DNA of 8,687 bases. Origin: Acidobacteriota bacterium. GTDB taxonomy: Bacteria; Acidobacteriota; UBA6911; JACQSX01. Under the pieces are notes generated by a model that worked only from the letters and a program-made list of their open reading frames with translations, searched no databases and had not been told where the DNA came from. The stretch is taken from positions 1 to 8,687 of the forward strand of contig JACQGG010000097.1 of NCBI GenBank assembly GCA_016199665.1. The letters are read 5' to 3'. Below are positions 5,635 through 8,687 of the stretch, piece by piece (the first letter of the stretch is position 1; every line of letters starts with the position of its first letter). Both the position numbers and the translations under genes were made by a program.

Positions 5635-6630
5635 ATGGAAGAAATCGCCATTCTCGGAGGCGGAAGTTGGGGCACGGCCCTGGCAATCTTGCTCAGCCGC
5701 AACGGCCACCGGGTGACGCTTTGGACCCGGCGGCCGGAGCACGCGGAGGAGCTGCGGCGCAATCATGCCAATCTGCGGTATCTCCCTGACTTTGAGCTGC
5801 CGCGCGACATCCGGATCACCTCGGATTCTGAGGAAGCGTTGCGTCCGGGCCGGCTGGTGGTCAGCGCTATTCCGTCACCGCATCTTCGCGCGACGCTGGC
5901 TGAATTAGGAAAGTCTGCGGCTTCAGAGGTTTGCTGGGTCAGCGCCACCAAGGGGATCGAGGTGGACACTTTCAAGCGGATGTCGGAAGTAGTCCGGGAC
6001 GCCATCGGCGCGGCCGCAAGCATCGTAGCTCTGAGCGGCCCTTCTTTCGCCATAGAATCTGTCAGGGGCGACCCGACGGCCGTGGTGGCTTCAAGCGACG
6101 ATCCTTCTGCGGCGACGCGAGTGCAGAGGGTCTTCTCGTCCCGGCAGTTTCGCGTCTATACCAACAGCGATATGATCGGCACTGAAATCGGAGGCGCAGT
6201 CAAGAATGTGATCGCCATCGCCTCCGGGGTCGTCTCCGGGCTTGGTTTCGGGTCCAACACCACCGCGGGCCTGATCACGCGGGGACTGGCCGAAATCGGC
6301 CGTATGGTAGTATCCATGGGCGGCCGCAGGGAGACCGTCGGGGGCTTGGCGGGATTGGGAGATCTGGTTTTAACCTGCACGGGCTCTCTGAGTCGCAATC
6401 GCTCGGCGGGATTTCACCTGGCCCAGGGGCGGACGCTGGAGGAGATACAGAACTCAACCCCCATGATTGCCGAAGGCATCCCGACCGCCAAGGCGACTTT
6501 GCAACTGGCCGGGAAGTTCGGCGTGGAAATGCCGATTACCGAACAAATGCATCAGGTGCTTTATGCGGGGAAGCCGCCACAGCAGGCAATTTCGGACTTG
6601 ATGGAGCGGCGGTTGAAGGAAGAATACTAA
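5635..6630 (+). CDS. gpsA: NAD(P)-dependent glycerol-3-phosphate dehydrogenase
   Basis: A 331-residue cytoplasmic enzyme that reduces dihydroxyacetone phosphate to sn-glycerol-3-phosphate, the backbone for phospholipid synthesis. The dinucleotide-binding site is near the start: ILGGGSWGTALA, with Gly8-x-Gly10-x-x-Gly13. Further family motifs are SATKGIE with Lys106, LSGPSFA (133-139), IGGAVKNVIAIASG with the conserved catalytic Lys190, the NTTAGLITRGLAE helix, and GLGDLVLTC (240-248). The C-terminal PITEQMHQVLY is also typical. An upstream in-frame start exists at 5470, but those 55 residues fall inside purH and do not resemble the family, so the ATG at 5635 is chosen. It begins one base after the purH stop (TGA-A-ATG) with no clear Shine-Dalgarno, which suggests reinitiation by ribosomes that finish purH. 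Confidence 0.96.
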   Translation: MEEIAILGGGSWGTALAILLSRNGHRVTLWTRRPEHAEELRRNHANLRYLPDFELPRDIRITSDSEEALRPGRLVVSAIPSPHLRATLAELGKSAASEVCWVSATKGIEVDTFKRMSEVVRDAIGAAASIVALSGPSFAIESVRGDPTAVVASSDDPSAATRVQRVFSSRQFRVYTNSDMIGTEIGGAVKNVIAIASGVVSGLGFGSNTTAGLITRGLAEIGRMVVSMGGRRETVGGLAGLGDLVLTCTGSLSRNRSAGFHLAQGRTLEEIQNSTPMIAEGIPTAKATLQLAGKFGVEMPITEQMHQVLYAGKPPQQAISDLMERRLKEEY

Positions 6631-6652
6631 GGTCTCGATTTATCAATAACCC

Positions 6653-7435
6653 ATGCTGCTTGCAATTGACATCGGCAATACCAGCACCGTCCTGGGAGTG
6701 TTTGACGGAGAGCGGCTGCTGTGCTGCTGGCGCCTGGCGACCGAGCGGGACCGCACTGCGGACGAATATGGGATCCTCTGCCGTAACCTTTTTTCTCTCT
6801 GGAATCTGGACCGGAACCGGATCGAGGCGATTGTCGTGTCATCGGTGGTTCCTCCCGTCAATGCCCGGATCCGTGAAATGTCGCGCCAGTACTTCGAGCT
6901 GGCTCCGTTTTTTGTCGATCCGGCCGCGCAGGACCTGATCCCCGTCCGTTATCAGCCGGTCACCGACGTGGGCGCGGATCGGATTGTGAATGCCGTAGCC
7001 GCCGTAGAACTTTATGGCAAGCCTGCGATTGTCCTTGACCTCGGAACGGCCACGACATTCGATGTCATTTCGCCGCAGGGAGACTACCTGGGGGGCGTCA
7101 TTGCGCCGGGCCTCGGCATCTCGGCCGAAGCGTTGTTTACCCGGGCCGCCCGGCTGCCCCGCGTCGAGATCCGGCGCCCGGAGAACGTGATCGGCGCATC
7201 CACGGTGGAAAGCATGCAGTCAGGGCTCTTCTACGGATACCTTTCGCTGGTGACCGGGCTGTTGAGTCTGATCCGCCGGCAACTGCCCGCGGCGACCGTT
7301 ATCGCCACCGGCGGGTATGCGGACAGCCTGTGCCCGGAACTTTCCGACCTGCACCATTTCGATCCGAATCTCACGCTGAAGGGACTCCGGATCTTCTACG
7401 ATCGCTGCTTTCGCAAGGGCGCAAAGTCAGGTTGA
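6653..7435 (+). CDS. coaX: Type III pantothenate kinase
   Basis: A 260-residue kinase of the ASKHA fold that phosphorylates pantothenate, the first step of coenzyme A synthesis. Type III enzymes need a monovalent cation and are not feedback-inhibited by CoA. The phosphate-binding DIGNT is at residues 6-10. DVGADRIVNAVAA begins at 105, with Asp109 of GADR as the likely catalytic base. LDLGTATTFD begins at 128, and GGVIAPGLGIS and GASTVESMQSG form the rest of the pantothenate and dimer region. The C-terminal TGGYA and LTLKGL are usual. The ATG is set by the DIGNT motif; no good ribosome binding site precedes it. It starts 22 bases after gpsA and is probably the last gene of the purH operon. In many bacteria coaX follows birA instead, so this neighbourhood differs. 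Confidence 0.96.
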   Translation: MLLAIDIGNTSTVLGVFDGERLLCCWRLATERDRTADEYGILCRNLFSLWNLDRNRIEAIVVSSVVPPVNARIREMSRQYFELAPFFVDPAAQDLIPVRYQPVTDVGADRIVNAVAAVELYGKPAIVLDLGTATTFDVISPQGDYLGGVIAPGLGISAEALFTRAARLPRVEIRRPENVIGASTVESMQSGLFYGYLSLVTGLLSLIRRQLPAATVIATGGYADSLCPELSDLHHFDPNLTLKGLRIFYDRCFRKGAKSG

Positions 7436-7444
7436 GGCGAATCC

Positions 7445-7481
7445 CTCACGCCGGACCGGCCGCTGGGGAGCCGTGAGTTTT
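7445..7481 (+). terminator. Candidate intrinsic terminator of the purH-gpsA-coaX operon
   Basis: CTCACG (7445-7450) and CGTGAG (7472-7477) form a 6-bp stem directly followed by TTTT (7478-7481), nine bases after the coaX stop codon. The 21-base loop is very GC-rich and can add inner pairs. The T run is short, so confidence is moderate. Confidence 0.45.
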
Positions 7482-7514
7482 GAGAATCGTTCGACCGGCA
7501 TCAGCCCGGAGGCC

Positions 7515-7577
7515 GCGATCCGCGATCCGTGATCTGCGATTTGCGATCCACGATCCCTGATCCCTGATCCCTGATCC
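7515..7577. repeat. Nine tandem copies of a 7-bp unit (NNGATCC)
   Basis: The 63 bases divide exactly into nine heptamers: GCGATCC twice, GTGATCT, GCGATTT, GCGATCC, ACGATCC, then CTGATCC three times. Eight of nine contain GATC. The identical run at the right end suggests recent slippage or expansion there and older, diverged units at the left. It fills the gap between coaX and the unknown gene, ending 20 bases before its ATG. Confidence 0.85.
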
Positions 7578-7597
7578 GGCGCTAAGCCACTGTTTCA

Positions 7598-8287
7598 ATG
7601 AACTACCGCTATTACAACTACTTCACCGAGATTGAAGAATACTTCGTCTCCAAGCGCGGCAAGCATATGCTGGTATCGCCGCTGGACTGGAGCCTGATGG
7701 AAAGCTGGAAGCAGGTTGGCATTCCGCTGCACGTTGTCTTGCGCGGGATGGATCGCGCATTCCAGAAGCATGAGGCGCATGCATCCGGCCGGCGCATCAA
7801 TTCCATTTTCTACTGCCAGCCCGCCGTGATGGAGTGCTTCGACGAGTATCAGCAGGCCAGGATTGGAGAAGCGGGCGATGATGCCGTCGACGATCAAGCC
7901 GGTTCCGAGAAGTTGGCGCTTGCCATCCGGAAGCTGCAACAGCAACTGGGAGAAGTGTCGGGCGGATTTCCCGATCAGGAAGCCGTCCGGCGAACGCGGC
8001 AGATGCTGGCGGATCTCCTGACCGAGATTGTCACCGGCAAACCTCCGGTGGTGGCCGCAGTGGAAGAAACGCTGCAAGTCTGTGACTCCATTTTGGTGGA
8101 AGGCACGCGGCGCCATCTCACGCCGGAGCGCCTGGAGGCCTTCCAAAAAGAAGCAAAGCAGGAGTTAAAAATATACAAGAGGAGAGTCACAGCCGAAATG
8201 TATGCCCGGATTCGGGAGAACTTTGTAAAGCGCAGGATTCGCGAAGAATCCGGCATCCCGGAATTTACGCTGTTTTTCCTGAGTTAG
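7598..8287 (+). CDS. Unrecognised 229-residue, mostly helical protein
   Basis: I do not recognise a named family. The N-terminal part begins MNYRYYNYFTEIEEYFVSKR, is unusually rich in Tyr, and continues with MLVSPLDWSLMESWKQVGIP and LHVVLRGMDRAFQKH. This looks like a compact helical, possibly winged-helix-type domain covering residues 1 to about 75. A helical middle (EKLALAIRKLQQQLGEV, around 106-122) and a long, charged C-terminal helical part with KEAKQELKIYKRRV and RIRENFVKRRIREESG follow, the latter strongly basic. There is no signal peptide or membrane segment, so it is probably cytoplasmic. The layout loosely recalls DnaD-like replication accessory proteins, but that is only an impression. 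ATG at 7598 lacks a clear Shine-Dalgarno. The coding reality is supported by length, codon use like its neighbours and the lack of a better frame. It is separated from coaX by a terminator candidate and the heptamer array. Confidence 0.75.
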   Translation: MNYRYYNYFTEIEEYFVSKRGKHMLVSPLDWSLMESWKQVGIPLHVVLRGMDRAFQKHEAHASGRRINSIFYCQPAVMECFDEYQQARIGEAGDDAVDDQAGSEKLALAIRKLQQQLGEVSGGFPDQEAVRRTRQMLADLLTEIVTGKPPVVAAVEETLQVCDSILVEGTRRHLTPERLEAFQKEAKQELKIYKRRVTAEMYARIRENFVKRRIREESGIPEFTLFFLS

Positions 8288-8302
8288 CCCGAGTCCGTTA
8301 CA

Positions 8303-8325
8303 GAGCCGCACGCGTAAAGAAGCGG
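8303..8325. repeat. REP-like element, copy 2
   Basis: This 23-base segment begins GAGCCGCACGCGT and ends GAAGCGG. It agrees with copy 1 at 1428-1450 in 17 of 23 positions, including the first seven and last five bases. It lies 15 bases after the stop of the unknown gene, a usual place for such elements. No full inverse arm is seen next to it. Confidence 0.4.
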
Positions 8326-8349
8326 CGTGCCAATCGAGGTGCTAAGCTT

Positions 8350-8375
8350 TCTCTGCGTTCTCCGCGTCTCTGCGT
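8350..8375. repeat. Triplicated TCTCTGCGT-type motif
   Basis: TCTCTGCGT (8350-8358), TCTCCGCG (8359-8366) and TCTCTGCGT (8367-8375) follow each other directly and are followed by TGAGA. I recall very similar strings in gaps of many unrelated environmental bacteria, but could not check. Its role is unknown. No gene is credible between 8288 and 8658, so this is true intergenic DNA. Confidence 0.55.
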
Positions 8376-8599
8376 TGAGATCCGTCGGTCTATTAAGGCC
8401 ACAGGTGCACGGCGGTTGCTTCACGGCTCGACCGGCTACGCGTCCGGTTGCATTTTCGGACGTCAGGCCGACGGTTTGGACAACCCGCCCTCACACACCG
8501 TCTGCGCCGTCATGCCGCCGCGTTGTTGGTTTGGGAAGGGGCGAAGCCGCACGGGATCTTTCCTTCCAGCGGGAGCAGAGGGTGCAGATTTGGTGCTGG

Positions 8600-8626
8600 C
8601 TGACTTGTGCGCGAATGGCTTATAAT
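8600..8626 (+). promoter_or_regulatory. Promoter for the gene at the right edge
   Basis: TATAAT at 8621-8626 is a perfect -10 box. CTGACT at 8600-8605 matches four of six -35 bases with a short 15-base spacer. Transcription would begin near 8633, giving a leader of about 25 bases. Confidence 0.5.
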
Positions 8627-8658
8627 GAAGTTTTCGACAAAGTTAAAGGGAGGAGACA

Positions 8659-8687
8659 ATGTCGTATCCTGAAATGATGATCAAGCC
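8659..8687 (+). CDS. Start of a gene, possibly a bacilliredoxin (runs off the right edge)
   Basis: Only nine codons are visible: MSYPEMMIK, then a partial codon. GGAGG at 8649-8653 sits five bases before the ATG, and a perfect TATAAT lies upstream, so this is a genuine gene start. The opening resembles, from memory, that of BrxA/BrxB-type bacilliredoxins (YphP/YqiW family), thiol-disulfide proteins that remove bacillithiol from proteins. Nine residues are too few to be sure; the defining CxC motif would lie outside the window. Confidence 0.45.

Noticed and set aside
4092..5762. 556-codon open frame on the minus strand opposite purH
   Set aside because: It is the shadow of purH, whose motifs are complete. 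The antisense translation is Arg/Pro/Gly-rich with no recognisable domain.
8405..8435. GC-rich segment with GCTTCACGG, considered as a left arm for the second REP-like copy
   Set aside because: Only a short stretch resembles the expected inverse arm, which is within chance for this base composition.
8327..8677. 116-codon plus-strand frame in the right-hand gap
   Set aside because: It contains the TCTCTGCGT repeat and runs through a perfect TATAAT and the ribosome binding site of the next gene. No motif and no plausible start signal.

Overview
The window is an ordinary-looking stretch of a moderately GC-rich bacterial chromosome, roughly 58-60% G+C by eye. It has no ribosomal RNA, tRNA, CRISPR array, transposase or phage gene that I can see. 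The gene content (a secreted YtcJ-like amidohydrolase, a small cold-shock protein, a purH-gpsA-coaX run, an all-helical unknown protein and a B12-type radical SAM protein) and the decorated intergenic regions suggest a soil or sediment bacterium. Acidobacteriota is my best guess. It rests on general impression, not on a marker gene, and should be treated as weak.

Layout from left to right. A minus-strand gene runs off the left edge and encodes the cobalamin-binding half of a B12-dependent radical SAM protein. Just upstream of it, in the divergent gap, is a possible 55-residue small ORF with a strong ribosome binding site. On the plus strand follow a GNAT acetyltransferase (811-1269), a 327-base gap with a decayed REP-like palindrome, a good sigma70-type promoter and a 5'-UTR repeat/hairpin, and then a secreted amidohydrolase (1597-3441). 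Converging on it is a cold-shock protein on the minus strand (3619-3828). Its excellent promoter lies about 150 bases upstream, so its mRNA would carry a long leader.

Divergent from the cold-shock gene is a compact metabolic operon: purH (last two steps of IMP synthesis), gpsA (sn-glycerol-3-phosphate for phospholipids) and coaX (first step of coenzyme A synthesis). purH and gpsA are separated by a single base and gpsA has no clear ribosome binding site, so translational coupling is likely. A candidate intrinsic terminator follows coaX, then nine tandem 7-bp units rich in GATC. Next comes an unrecognised 229-residue protein, a 371-base gap with a second copy of the REP-like element and a triplicated TCTCTGCGT-type motif, and finally a well-formed promoter, ribosome binding site and first nine codons of a gene that may encode a bacilliredoxin.

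No clear new multi-gene system is visible. The points most worth a second look are small-scale: the small ORF ahead of the radical SAM gene, the amidohydrolase with substituted metal-site residues, the long cold-shock leader, the repeat families in the gaps, and the unknown helical protein.
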